Numbered from the stretch's first letter, positions 1 to 12,934 are shown. The stretch: 64,000 bases of DNA from Lingula anatina (GCF_001039355.2 NW_019775480.1:243414-307413); one strand, 5' to 3'. Notes: generated by a model not told the origin, from the letters alone. Numbers and translations are program-made.

Positions 1-3000
1 GAGAAAGAAGATCAGGGACAGTCATGAAGGATCATATGATGTGAACCATGTAGGCATAGAAAACAGACTAGTAGCATGTGCAACATTTGAGAAGAAATTT
101 TGGTGAGTTCTCCATTATTAAAGATTATAAACAGGTTGTTATTGCATTTTTCATGATATACTAGTACTAGTGATATTTTCATCAGATGCATTCAAAATGA
201 AAGTTGCCATATTGTCTTTAAGAAGTGCTTAAATTTTGAAATACATTTTACAAAAAAAATCAGTTTGGTTGTTACACATAGTTCTCCAACTGTTAGTTCC
301 TGCTTATGTTTGAGTTATGCACTAAAGATGGCAGAAAGATGATGTGATTATCTTTGTTTCAGCAAACCAGGGGAGCGCGTAGTTCACCTAACATTGGTAG
401 CTGTGCGCCAGAGGTATAGGAAGCATGGCATTGGAAAATACCTCATCCAGGTGTGGTGGTTTACGAACTACAAATAAAATACAATTTTACAACCATTGTG
501 AAAACATTAACAGTTTCGATTTTAATATGATGGGTACTAGCAAGAAGATAGTTATTACTGTCATGATTAGACATTCATACTTATTAAACAGACCTCCATA
601 TCATACAAATTAAGTTTTTTTATTGTATTTACCTGTATATATATATATATATATTACAAATATCAACTACTTTGTCAGACATATGCTTTCTTTCAAAAAG
701 TTATGTTTTTTGAACAGTGATAATCTGATGTATTTCCAGCAAATCAAGGACCAGTCAGTTGTGGGCCAGTATGATGCAATAGTGGTCCATGCTGACAACT
801 CCGCCATTGATTTCTTTGAGCGGTATGGTTTCAGTGATGATGTGGTCCTCAACAGCAGATGGGAGTAAGTCATTATTACTGTATTACATGCTGTAATTGG
901 TAAATGGTATTTCCTAAAACATTATATTTTCCAGTTTTATTTCAGTGTTTTTAAACATTAAAGACACTTTTAAAAAAAGTAAAATAAACTAGAGGGTAAT
1001 TGGGTCTGAAAATTGTTAAAGTCTTTGTCACAGATTATACATGAATGGATTAAGTGTGTTGTCGTTGTTGTTAGCATGTTGCTGAGATTTGGAGTATTTT
1101 ATTGTCTTGTTTTTGTCTGATTACAGTGAGTTTGCAGAGCAGTTCACACAGTGCACATTGATGTCTTATCTTCCACCATTCACTAGTGAGTGTTTTTTGT
1201 AAAGAAAATGCAATTGTACATTTAAATATGCTGAACGAATATAAGATCTGACAGTGAAGCTGCTAGATACTCGGACTAAGAGCATAAAAGATGTTTCTAA
1301 TGACATGTCTGGATGATGTTCAGTGAATGTTAGAAATCTTTTTTATTTCCCAAAACTTTTTAATATTGTATTTCTCATCTTTTTATTTTCCTTTTTTTTT
1401 CGAGTTTGTGCATGTTCCTTTTTTTCTCATCATTGTCATTGAGAACATAATGACAAATTTATTTAATCAAGGTTTTGGGTTCTAGATAAAAGTAATTAGT
1501 ATATCTTTTGCCATCTAATCTGAGGAACAGTGTAAGTGAAGAAACAAAGTTGGGCACATGTTGTCAGGAAAAGGTTCTGTAGAATGGATGTTTTTGTTAG
1601 TAAAAAAAACTTGATCTTATCAATTTTTCTTTCAATTTGTACTGATGATAACATTCTTCTTATGCCACATTTTGTTATTTACAGCTGAAGGAGTCCTTGG
1701 CAACAAGAGACCAGAACTGGACATACTGCTGATGGAGCTGGAAATAAAAAAGTGGTAAGTTTGGGGATTTTTTAAGTGACCCACAATGGGCTCACTGTAT
1801 TTAATTTTTAATTGGAATGTGGGGAAAATGATAAATCATGTTAATTCACCCATGAATCCAATAGCAAGCTTATATCATCATTTGACACATCCGTATTTAC
1901 TGTGTATCATGCTTTGATGTTCTGTTATGTATATAAACCAGGCGACACAAGAGTTTAGAAGCTTACCAGGCTGAGATATCATGTATGAACAGACTGAGGA
2001 GTGAGATCATCCACCTTAGAGCTTTAGTAAGTTTGACTTTATTTTAGGTTAGAAATTTGAAAGAAAATGGTACAGAATCATTTTTGGAGCACTAAGAGCT
2101 ACATTGTACATCTGTGAGTTTCCGTACACTGAAAAGAGCATTCATTCATCCATTCATTCATTCAGTCTCTTATCATTAAAGGTGACATCTCAGCAAGATC
2201 TCATATCAAGTTTGGTCCAAGAAAATGAATCCCTCGGACATGAAAAGTTCATGCATGGTGAGTACAAAACAACCTTACACATTCAAATATGGTTGAAATT
2301 ACACATATATTTTTAAAACTTTATATGATAACTGTGCTTATATATTAAATATTCTACCATAGTTTGAAGTTTGTACTAGTAAGTGTAAATGACATACTGT
2401 ATAAATGTTCCTGGATTTTGTTCTGCTGCACAATAACAGAAGACAAACTCAGTAAGTAATTGTGGTGGTGTGCCAACATCAGACTTAACTTATTTCTTTT
2501 AAAGATATTTTTAGAGTGCAGGAATATGTTACTTTTTCCTCAAAACTAGTACTTAAAAAAAAGCATCTGTTTTGCACTAATCTTCCTTGTTTCAGTAACA
2601 GTGGTTTCATTTTTTTTTAGTTTGGTGTTGACAAAATACAGCATTTAAGTGGCAAAAATGATTCTAATTTTGGTTTAGATATATGAAGTGTCTGGTGAAG
2701 AATAGTTTGGAATGGACTTCTTAGGAAGCATTTAAAGTTGTATTGATCGTGTTAAACTGTTTTCAACAACTTGATCATACATCTTCAGGGACAATTCCAT
2801 ACCTTTATTTTAATTGATTCGTCAAGAACATGCAAACATTTTACAAGAACTAGTTATTGTTTTTTTTATTCAAATAAAATGCCTATTATAATTTTTGTTA
2901 AAAGCCCAGTTTCATATAACGATAACAATGTAGAGAATCACTGATGTTTAGCAGAGTATTGTTATGTAAATTGCTTTGCATGTTTGCTTTGGTCCACAAG

Positions 3001-6000
3001 ACACCTTTGCATTCATGGTTATATTGTAATAAGAATCCCATGAAACTAGCTTTAATGGATCAAGCAAATATTCTTACCTTCTGAATAGTTATTTGTTAGC
3101 ATTGCAAATAATGTGTAGAGCTGTAAGAGCAAGTCAACCAGTCTAGGGTACCACTCATTTAGTAAGATGAAATGATAATGGGGATCATCCAAGATACCAC
3201 AAAAACTTTTGCCTTTGTGTGAAATAGAACAATATTTTGCTGGATTTGGAGGACACTGGAGTCAGATATAATGGCAGACAAGCAAGTGCACTGAGGTAAT
3301 GAATAAAAATTCAGAGAATTTTTCCACAGCTTTTTTTTCTGGCTATTTTCTCTTCAAAGTTTTGAAGAATTATAACCCACATTGTATTGCACAACAGAAT
3401 GAGCTCACCATAGTTTGTGCACCGCTTTTGTATTGTTTTCTAAGATGACATTCCTAGAGCTTGAACCTTATTGCTAAGAAGTTTATCCCACCTCAAGGGT
3501 TCTTGCATGTTTTCTTGTCTCATAATTTTTAAAACATCACTAGGTGCCAAGAGCCTTTACATCAGAAAATGATACAGTTAAAAGGATGTTTTTGGCCAAT
3601 ACATGGTTCTGAATACATAAATTGTATGCTTATATTGATAGTCCTAGAAGTAAATCCAGAAAATTCTGAGTAATACACACACAAAATTAAAGAAAATAGT
3701 TAATTTTCTTTTTCTGTTTTTGGCAGGGAATTTCAGTAGGATTTGCACATCTGAATAAACATATACACCTTGATGACTTGTATTGTAACTGTTACATAAT
3801 ACACTGATACTAAAAGCCAATACCTTTACAAATTTCCATTAATTGGATAATTTGGTGATCAGTTTGGTAAATTATGGACCCTGTTATTGACTTAATCCAG
3901 GGCACTCCATATCTGGTTAAGATGTATGTTTACTTTGGATAAACAGTGAATGAAAATTGTTGGTCAAATCATAACACCCAGCTCTGTCATGTCAACCATT
4001 TATGAGGGCTATGACCAGAGGTCATTGATGGAATTTTGTATTGATATGGCCATTAGTGCCCGAGTTATAATGAAAGTTCACAGTCTAGGCAGGCATTAAA
4101 GTCTGGGTAACTGTTTGAGCTGGTACTCGGTATGTAGTTACAGTGTTTTGGACTGTCATTGTCCTGATCTTTGTGTGACACATGTACTGGCATGTATAAC
4201 CAAAGGCCGCATAAGGGATAATTGCTGTTTGTGACTTGGAGCTGCAGATTTGGGATTGCAGTCATTGAATTAATGACTTTAACCACAATTTCATGGTCTG
4301 ATTGTAAAAATACCTCATGTAATTATAAACTATGGACAGTTTGGGCAGCTTTCATCCAGATCTTGTGCTGTTTACATACAGGCTCTTTTTCTTGACCATA
4401 AATATTAAAATATTGTAGTAATGTGCTCTCGACAATCTTCATCATGTACAGAAAGTGCTAAACAGGCAGGTAAAGGGAATTGTGGTTTGCAATTCATGGT
4501 GCTCACAGCAAGTATTTTCAATCAGACTATGAAATTGCAGTTAAAGTAATTAATTCAGGGATCTCAATCACAAATCTGTGGCTCCAAGTCACAAATAGCA
4601 ATTTGGTTTATAAGGCCTATCACAAGAGTTTGGCAGATGATTCTATTGATTTATTATTACATAACTTACACTGCAGCATAAGCTGGTAACAGTGTAAATA
4701 CAGTATAATATAAAACCAGTGAATGTCACATACGTCAACACACAGCTAAGAACTTCATTATACATAATGACAGTGTGCAAACACATAATATAAGAACAGT
4801 ACACTTCATAACAATAGACACAACAAGTCTCACAAACCAAGTGAAGGCAACTGAAACTTATCCTCAGAAATGTAACTTAATATTAATTTCAGTGTAGACA
4901 TTTTGGCATGGAAGAAAGGATAGAATTAGAAACAATTTAGGTTATTTTCAGATTTTTGTTTGCTGTATGCTTGAATATCTTGTTGTGTCAATCAATGAAT
5001 ATGTTTATGTGTTAATATGTTTTCTAACAAATTTGTGCATGTTTGCGTACACATGCATTTATTTGTATGCCTGGGGGTAATTTAACAGCTGGCCACTAAA
5101 TGGACTGTTGGAAATTCAAGCTTCACCTTTGCAAACAAAAAGTCATGTTTGTGACAACAAAAAGTATATGTGCCCTGTTGTCCTTGAGCTGCAGTGACTT
5201 GTCTAAATAGTGTGAATGCATTTCATAAGAAATTATTGATTTTTTCTTTGTGAATGATTTTACTGTGCTTTCAGAACGCGAGTTCTTGGAGTACCGTCTT
5301 GCAGTAGCCAAGGCAGCTGTCAGCAAAGCATCAGATGACAACTCAGGTAGGTGTTCATTGCACACATCTTCTCTAGGTGGAAATTTATATATCAAATGGA
5401 ATGTGTGGCAACTTTGTAGGCAGCAGGCAGTGAGATGAGAAGGAAGCTTTAAAAAAGTTCTGTCTGTTGACAACTTTTGACATATTATGGCAATTAACCA
5501 AAACAACTGATATGCACAACAAAGTATTTGGAAGCCTAAACATTAATTTTCTTTGTTAAAAAACTTATCCTTAACCTGCTGTTGCTGTGCAGGTGACGAA
5601 GGCGACATCTCTGTAGACCAACTGATAGCAGACATGGAGAAGGAACTGCAGTTCAGAAATCTGATGGACAGAAAGGAGTCTGATGCATTTGATGGAGGAT
5701 TTGGTGAGTATGTAGAAATACATGGGAAAAACAGTAGTAATGGCTCTGAGCTTAGTGAGAGAGGCATTGTAATTTGAAGTCAGTTCATCATTGTGCTCCA
5801 AGCACTTTATTTCCAATATTGATGACTGAAGTGATAGAAATACAAATCGGTGCAACATGATTAACCTGAAGCTCTCTACAGGTATATGTTAATCAAAAAC
5901 AAGCATGGTGGTCCATGATTACTATATGTAAAAAATTGAATTAATTGTAATTAATGTAAAAATCAGTTTGATAAGACTTGTCCTCATTTCATCTGGAAAG

Positions 6001-8856
6001 GCCAAACCTAGACTACCAGTACAGCAGTGACACCTTGGCGTCATATTTGATCAAATGATATCAATAGGTGTCATGAAATTCTCCCCTCCTAAACACTATA
6101 TACACAAGAGATTTTCTTGACCAATATTTAATTTTTTTACAGCTTATTGTTTGCAATCTCATGTGGTAACAATTTTACATCCAGTTTCATTGTTTTAAAA
6201 GAAGCATATTTATCATTCGCTTTCACAGTATGTATTGTACTCTCAGGATTTCTTGCACTGCATAATTTTTACTTTGCATTGAGGCAGGTGATGTGAAACC
6301 TGCATGCGGTAAAATTCTCTGATTGTGTCTACCTTCATTGATCACAGTATTGACAAGCAGGGATACTGGCTCATAGCTGTTATATGTATTGATCCAAAAT
6401 CAACACTTGAAGATTAAATGTCAAAAGATGCTTTCTGCAAAATAAGCTTGGTCAAAGAATAATCTAGTGTCAGTTTTCTTCCCTTAAGAATAATGAAATA
6501 TGTCTATCTTATAAAAAAGGCTCTAGGGAAATACAAATACTATTATAAGTCTACAGTTTGAAGCATATACCAGTTTTAATAAATGTAACTAGAATAAACA
6601 GTAAATAATAAACTTGCCATTCCCCTCACCATGTTTTAATCAGTGAAGTTGATTACAAAATGTTAAGTAGTAATTTGATATACTTATGTTAAATATTTAG
6701 AAGATGCTGTGACTGCCAGAAATGAATTATAATTTATCAATCTGCACCAGACCGAGAAATCTTTATTTATTTATTCATTTACCCTTTTCTATCACTACAT
6801 TCTAGAAGCACCATAAAATCTTTGAATAAATTTCTGTTCATCTCTCAGTGCAGTGGGTGAGATGAAATGATGTGCTAGTTGAGATCTTGACTTCAAACCT
6901 AAAGTTGTGTCATGATTGCTGGGTCACATTCATGGTTTAACTGACAATCAATACTTACTCTTCATCAATTCATTATCATGTGTGGTCTGCTTTATGTTCA
7001 CTTCAGTAAACCTGACTCAGGGGAGTTAAATAATCACGTTTGTTATATATATTATTTTTATATTTCAGACTCATCTCGGTATGTAGTGACACCAGAGGGA
7101 GGCACCAATGAGCCCTATGACCATGGCAGAGACATTGCAGAGTTTCACAGACTGACAGAAGACTTCAAAGCAGGGATAGGGAAAGATAAAGACATGCCAG
7201 GAAAGTGTGAGGTTACAATGATTTCCAAGGTAAAGAAATAAAGCTGAGTTTGATGTCAGGAGATTTAAAATTTGATATGATTTATAAGAGTGTTACTCCT
7301 TTTTTATTTGTTTGTTTGCTAGTTAAATTATTTTAACTTGTTTCTTGCTTATTTTATTTTACATTTTTAACTGTTTGGAAAGTATTTGCAGGTTCAGTTC
7401 TAGTAGTCAGTTTTCCTTCAGACTTTCCTCACTCAGAATGTCCATGAGAGGTATGAAATGAGACTGCAGCATTTAAAGGACCCCACATTTAAAATGAGAC
7501 TGTATTTCTGTGGCAGTTTGGAGCACCCAGAAAGAATTCAAGAGATAATGAAGAATGGTTTCTCAGAAGAAGGTTTGTTTTCAAAAGTTTAATTAAAATG
7601 TTTCTTTGAAGTGTATTGCTAAAATTGCACATACTGTATGTATGCAAATTATGTTTTGATACATGTAGGTTTATTACTGTCTGTTAAATGGAATTATTGT
7701 GTATGAATATTTTTGTATTCTGATATATTTACACCATTGCAATATAAAACTGTTTTTTCTTCAGATTTTTCTCATGGTGAATATGGCCGAGGTCTGTATT
7801 TCTCTCAGTTCCCATCAAAAGCAGCTCAGTTTTCAGCAGTAAGTACTTTAATTATCAAACAGACAACTGGTTTTTACCAAGGTATTATTGAATAGAGCTA
7901 AACAAAACATAAAACTTAACATAACCACAAACTGTAAATGAGAGTAAACATATAGCTATTTCTATCCCATCCTATACTTGAGTCTGGTAGAACGTGGGGG
8001 CACTTGAGGATTTTGCAACCAATTCTCTTTACTCCCATCTGTGGTCTGTTTTGCTGCTCAATTTCAGCCCAGTCCAATCTGTGATGTTATTCTCCCATCT
8101 CTTTTTTGTTCTGCCTCGTCTTCTTCCTCCTTGTATTGTTCCTTGCAAAACTGTTTATGCAAGTCCTGTTGCTCCTGTGACATCTATTAGAAAACAAAAA
8201 TTGTGTTACAAATAGAATACAATCAAAAATCTGTTCAAATAAACTATTTTAAAATTCACAAAAAAAAAAAAAAAGACATCTCTTCAGTGAGTGTGTATTT
8301 TAGAAAATTATTGGGTAAGGTATTACTTTCAGCTTGGCAAGATGATACTTGCTGAAGTCGCATTGGGAAAGACAGAGAGTGTCCTAAAGAAAGATAGAGC
8401 CAGGGTATTTCCTCCCAGAGGGTTTGATTCCATAGTGGTCAGTAAACTGTGTTATTATGTGTTTTATGATCAACACTTATGTATCATATTTTACATACAT
8501 AATGTGCATTTAAAGTACCCCAATTCTTTTGTGGTGTTAGATTCCAAAATCATAGTATGAAATCACAAAGCCAGAATAAAGAGATACATAATCATTCTTA
8601 CAAATTATGACTTATTTGCAATGAAAATTTTGTTCTGTGTAAATGATGATAATTTCAGAAAACTAAGGATTCTCTAAAGCATACAGTTCAGAAATCAGTT
8701 GGACAGTGTACATAATATTTTCAGGTCCCAGGCAGACTAGCACCAAGTGAGGGAGCACCCCTTTCTGGCACCCCCAGTCTCAACCAAGAATATGTTATCT
8801 TTGATGCAAATCAGGCAGTACCACTGAATATGATAGAGTTCACAACCACAGCATAG
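1..8856 (+). CDS. GNAT acetyltransferase-like / coiled-coil / PARP-like fusion protein (5' end outside window)
   Basis: Exons: <2-102, 363-450, 740-864, 1127-1185, 1685-1754, 1942-2026, 2182-2257, 2440-2451 (possible), 5275-5346, 5593-5703, 7069-7229, 7422-7572, 7765-7838, 8333-8437, 8725-8856. All joins are GT-AG and keep frame, giving 473 visible residues. Residues about 20-100 look like the core of a GNAT acyl-CoA-binding fold: the motif A region RKHGIG follows a beta strand, and an NSAIDFFERYGF segment matches the family's motif B. Residues 130-230 are charged and heptad-like (coiled coil). Residues 320-473 resemble a PARP catalytic domain: FCGS (349-352), YGRGLYF (377-383), QEY (451-453) and a closing hydrophobic strand. 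The usual H-Y-E triad reads C350-Y382-E452, so classical ADP-ribosyl transfer may be lost or altered. Substrate and partners are unknown. I know of no standard gene symbol for this combination; the fold assignments are inference from motifs. Confidence 0.82.
2440..2451 (+). other. Possible 12-nt microexon of the GNAT-PARP gene
   Basis: Twelve bases lie between a good acceptor (ataacag) and a good donor (gtaagt). They keep phase 1 on both sides, adding four residues (EDKL, with the next codon becoming K) to the coiled coil. Skipping the microexon also keeps frame, so it could be alternatively used or spurious. Confidence 0.45.
4200..4618. repeat. Imperfect inverted repeat in an intron (foldback/MITE-like)
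   Basis: Two arms of about 105 bp (about 4205-4314 and 4512-4618) are reverse complements with scattered differences, separated by about 200 bp. Both arms carry recognisable blocks such as the reverse complement of tgacttggagc. The element lies in the 2.8-kb intron before the exon at 5275. No clear target-site duplication was seen. Confidence 0.6.
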
Positions 8857-9085
8857 ACATAGGCAGACTTGGGCAGTACCATTAAATATTATTAGAGTTT
8901 ACATAGATGAACTCAGGCACTACCACTGAGTATGATAGAGTTCACAACCACAGCATAGACATAGACTTGGACAGTTCCACTGAAAATTATAAGAGTTTAT
9001 AACCTTAGCATAGACATGGATGAACTCAGGCACTACCACTGAACATGATTAGAGTTTACAACCACAGCATAGACATAGAAAGAAT
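8812..9085 (+). repeat. Tandem copies of the 3' coding end of the GNAT-PARP gene
   Basis: A unit of roughly 45-60 bp, resembling the last codons plus stop (core gagttcacaaccacagcatag), recurs about five times, near 8815, 8873, 8918, 8965 and 9028, with substitutions and small length changes. The first copy is the real end of the reading frame. The others lie just downstream, presumably in the 3' UTR. Confidence 0.75.
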
Positions 9086-10087
9086 CAGGTACATAGAATA
9101 TAAGTGTTGTTGTTAGAGAGAATATTTAAGACCTTCATACATCTATTGTATGTGAAAAAAAAATTGAAAAGGAGCAATGGGTACATGAAGAAACCTTGCC
9201 TCTTTTTGTATATTCGATTAGTCATGTAATACACAATTTTATGATTAACAGAGGAATTTTGTTAATTAAATGTTGTAATGTTTTCTAACACTATTTACAT
9301 TGATAGTTGAAAATTATGTAAATACAGTGTACAAGTGTTAATGTTTATGATTAAAATACAAAAACACCTGTCCTTTTAACATACAAGTGGCTTAGGACAA
9401 TGCAACACTTTTATTATTTGTTGAAATACGTAGGTTTATAACAATGATGAAAAAGTAATGCCTCATAGTCCTAGCTTAAAAACATTTTGTTTTATTGATA
9501 GAAAACACATTTAGTCTCTTTAAAACCAATTTACTTTTTTGCCAATTTTATTATTATTGTTATATGTATATATTAAATTTTAATGGTAAGTGTAAGTACA
9601 GATGCTTTTTGGATGTTGTGCTGTTATAAATGGGATGAAAGCTAACTGTCCTGAACAAAACGCTCATTTTTTTCTTACAAGAGTAAATTTTGTTGATGTT
9701 AGATGATCTTTAACCAAGGACAAAATTTAATATGTACATGTGTGTGCGTGTGTTGATTAAACACTGAATAGAAACCTGTTAATATTTTTCTAATATTAAC
9801 CATTTAGCTTGTATAAAATGTTTTGTATATAAAATTCATTCATTAATTCAGTGTTTTGTCTCTTCTGTTATATCGTATGTTATTTTCCTATTCCAACTGA
9901 GCAAAATAACAGATAGCTTACCAATGAAAGAACGATGTCAAATATCACCCCAACCCACTTCCACCCCTGAGAAAAGGGAAAAATTATCTAAGAAATTATC
10001 TAGGAAAAATATCTCTGTCATCTTATTTCTATTCAAATTGATTGATCTACTACATCTTCACTTAAAATCTTTCTTCATTCCGACCGG
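9086..10087. other. Non-coding 3' flank of the GNAT-PARP gene
   Basis: AT-rich sequence with no convincing reading frame or splice pattern. ATTAAA hexamers near 8881 and 9265 are possible polyadenylation signals, but none is decisive. Confidence 0.5.
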
Positions 10088-10548
10088 TGTCATCAGTGGC
10101 GGATTTAGAGGGGGGGAGGAGGGGTCAGATGGGTCCTGACCCCCCCCCCCCCCCCCTTCGGTTTCTGAAAAATATATCGCACCTCTTGAAATTAGAATTT
10201 TGACTAATTAAAAGTTTAGTTCTAAACCGTACAAAAAGGACACTGTTTGCTCTCCAAAAGACCAAAAAAAAAATTTCGGAGTCCTTCAGCAGGGCCTCAA
10301 CCCCACACCAAGGGGGGCTATGGTCGGCTTCGCATCAGAGCCCCCCGTCCCCTCCATGGCCGTAGCCTGAGCAAAATGCCAGGGGGGGGGCAGTAAGCGG
10401 ACACGAGGGGGCAAAGCCCCCTGAGTGGGGAGGTTGTGGGAGGGGGTGTCCCACGGTGTGGAAAATTTTTAAAAACTGTATGTATAATACTGCATTCTGG
10501 TGCATTTTAACTGTTATCTATTGCTCAATCAGAAGTCAGAAATTGCGA

Positions 10549-10610
10549 NNNNNNNNNNNNNNNNNNNNNNNNNNNNNNNNNNNNNNNNNNNNNNNNNNNN
10601 NNNNNNNNNN
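10549..10610. other. Assembly gap (Ns)
   Basis: A run of 62 Ns flanked by homopolymer-rich transposon sequence. The real length is unknown. Confidence 0.95.
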
Positions 10611-10692
10611 GCTGCCCCCCCTGCCCCCCGGAGGCTACGGCCCTGCCCTCCCCCCCCCATTCAAATAATCCTGGATCAGCCCCTGGTAACGT

Positions 10693-11345
10693 ATGTATCA
10701 TGTGAATATTTTTTACAAATCGTTTGAAGACAATTCCCTCTTTTGTCCCATTTCTATTTTATTGAAACCTAATGTGCAGTAAAATATAGGTGTTGGCTCA
10801 ACAGAAGTTTGAGACAGCTAACAGTTATTAAAAACATAGGTAGCGTATGTATCGATGGATATCAAAATCGGTATGACAATGTAACAAAGGGGAATGTGCA
10901 ACGTAGAAACAAACGTGCCCGCATGCATGACGCCGCACGCACTCACCTATTTGCGCCGACGGACAACTAACAACGTAAACAACAACAACAATCTACACGC
11001 AATTTGGTAACGTTTGTATCGATACATACATAGACTCTACATTACCGATACATTGTTGTTGTTTACGTTGTTTGTTGTCCGTCGGCGCAACTATGTGAAT
11101 GCGTGAGACGGCATACATGCACCCACGTTTGTTTTGACGTCGGAAATTCCTCTTTGTTAGATTGTCATACAGAGTTTATTATCCATTGATACATACATTA
11201 CCTTTGTTTTTAAGAACTGTTAGCTGCTTCCAACTTCTGATGAGTCAACACCTATTTTTTACTGTATATTAGGTTACAATATAAAACGGAACAAAAGAGG
11301 GAAGTTGTCTTCAAACTGTTTGTAAAAATTAGCCACATGATACAT
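10693..11345. repeat. Large imperfect palindrome, about 300-bp arms
   Basis: The left arm (about 10693-10992) and right arm (about 11052-11345) are reverse complements over nearly their whole length, with many point differences. The loop is about 60 bp. Shared landmarks include gcgccgacggacaac and its complement near the loop, and atgtatcatgtg and its complement at the outer ends. The palindrome sits inside the composite element at 10094-11458, probably as a foldback unit. Confidence 0.8.
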
Positions 11346-11464
11346 GAAATTAGAATTTTGACTAGCTGAATCATAGTTCTTAATCGTACCAAAATGGCAC
11401 CGTTCAGCGCCCCCCCCCCTCCCCCCCCCCCTCAACACTAATCCTGGATCCGCCCCTGTGTCAT

Positions 11465-12660
11465 GGTCTCAGACCGTCGTGGATTGAACTATAAAATCAA
11501 TTGTAGGCCTATTGCTTATTGGAGAATGTCTAAAATTTTAATTGTAACATATGGGAATAATCAATCAATTGAATATCAATACAGCAAAGATGAAATTTGA
11601 TTTAAAGAAGTTGTTTTGCCGCGATCGTTATTACAAGGTTGTGCCTTGACCGTCTTCGTTTATATTCCATAAAACTATACTTTGTATGTATTAATGTCAT
11701 TATCAAATCTTTTACAACAAAAAGAATAAGTAATAAAATTGGAAATAAAATGCTGTTCCTTCAATGCAGTATTATTTTTCACAGGCCCCATAGAACAGTG
11801 TAAGTACAACGGTCCGATCACAGAACACTCTACTCACAACCACCCAGGCATTTATATTCAGGAGAGTAAATAATATTTTAATATATAAGTTTTGTACAAG
11901 AGGTCGGTAAAAATCACCTTCAACGTTTGCTTTCGGTCACGCAGTCTATCTCAGATTGATATCAAGAAGACTGTCGGCCAGGTGATATATAATATAAAAG
12001 TCCAAGAATGTTGCGTAAGATTTCTACAGTAGTTTACCTCTTAAAAGAGTTTCTAATATTTATATATTAATACCAAGCCTATAAACATCTTCGGTTTAAT
12101 ATCAAAATAATTGTTCTAAAGAAAGAGAAATCAAAATATGATGGTAAGCTTGGTTTTTCAGCTAATGGTGTACATGTTATAAACCACATATATACACTTT
12201 TTCCCTAAATATATTGCCGTTTTGGCGAAATCAACTACCTGCTTTCAACCCTCGCGATCTATAGCGCCATTGTCTTATTTAGAGCATAACTCGAATTCTG
12301 GTCATTTTTATCTACTTACCCCCAAAAAAATCCATCATAAAATCAATACTATCCGCTCTTGCAGAGTGACTCACAGAACGTGATGCCATATCGTACACTA
12401 CCTGAGATAACCTCTAGTGGCAGATAACGTTGGACACGAGACAATATCAGCTCTTACCCTTAGGGCTACTTGTTGTTTCTTTTTTATTTCAATGTCGATC
12501 AAATTTGGTGTTAGACACATTTTAGAAAGAAGAAAATCTGGAAATTTACTTGTCACTTAGAGGTTGATAAAATGGAAGATCACGATGAAAGACGTGAGTT
12601 TATGTGAATGTGTAAAAAAATAAAAATAAATAAATAAATAAATAAACAATATATGAGTGG
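11465..12660. other. Intergenic, no gene seen
   Basis: No reading frame with splice support, RNA gene or clear repeat was found, apart from a short AAAT microsatellite at about 12615-12648. Confidence 0.5.
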
Positions 12661-12667
12661 AATTTAA

Positions 12668-12890
12668 CGCCCCATTTCCATACATTAGATCGACCTACTT
12701 TAGATCGACCTAACTCCCTGGGGGTTCACGCTAAATAGCTGTCAGCCGGGCGGACACGAAAGTTAATTACCCCCTTATAGCTTGTAGTAGGCGGGACGGA
12801 CATTTAAGTCGGATTGTCTGAAAGTAATCTAGTGAGACTCCCCGCGGGGATAGATCGATCTAAAATCTATGGGAATAGAGCCTAAGTGTC
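12668..12890. mobile_element. Candidate MITE with imperfect terminal inverted repeats
   Basis: The left end ccccatttccatacattaga and the right end (reverse complement ggctctattcccatagattt) are imperfect inverted copies. Each continues into a tagatcgacct/tagatcgatct block. The inside is GC-rich compared with its flanks and has no coding capacity. The boundaries and target duplication are not settled. Confidence 0.5.
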
Positions 12891-12934
12891 AGCTCGCTTT
12901 GTTTTAAAGGTAGTCTCACCTATCTTCTTATAGC

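Larger units (their letters stand above)
10094..11458. mobile_element. Composite non-autonomous DNA transposon, CAGTGGCGGAT-ended, 6-bp target duplication
   Basis: The left end cagtggcggattta and the right end ggatccgcccctg are inverted termini, flanked by a perfect TGTCAT duplication (10088-10093 and 11459-11464). A second right-type end (ctggatcagcccctg) at 10671-10685 suggests nested or tandem copies. The block gaaattagaattttgacta appears near 10188 and again at 11345, as in the copy at 48 kb. Poly-C/poly-G runs and an assembly gap lie inside. No transposase is present. The CAG-type ends and 6-bp duplication fit a hAT-like element, but the superfamily is an inference. Confidence 0.72.

Noticed and set aside
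5123-5506. 127-codon minus-strand frame
   Set aside because: It overlaps a supported plus-strand exon (5275-5346) and has no features.
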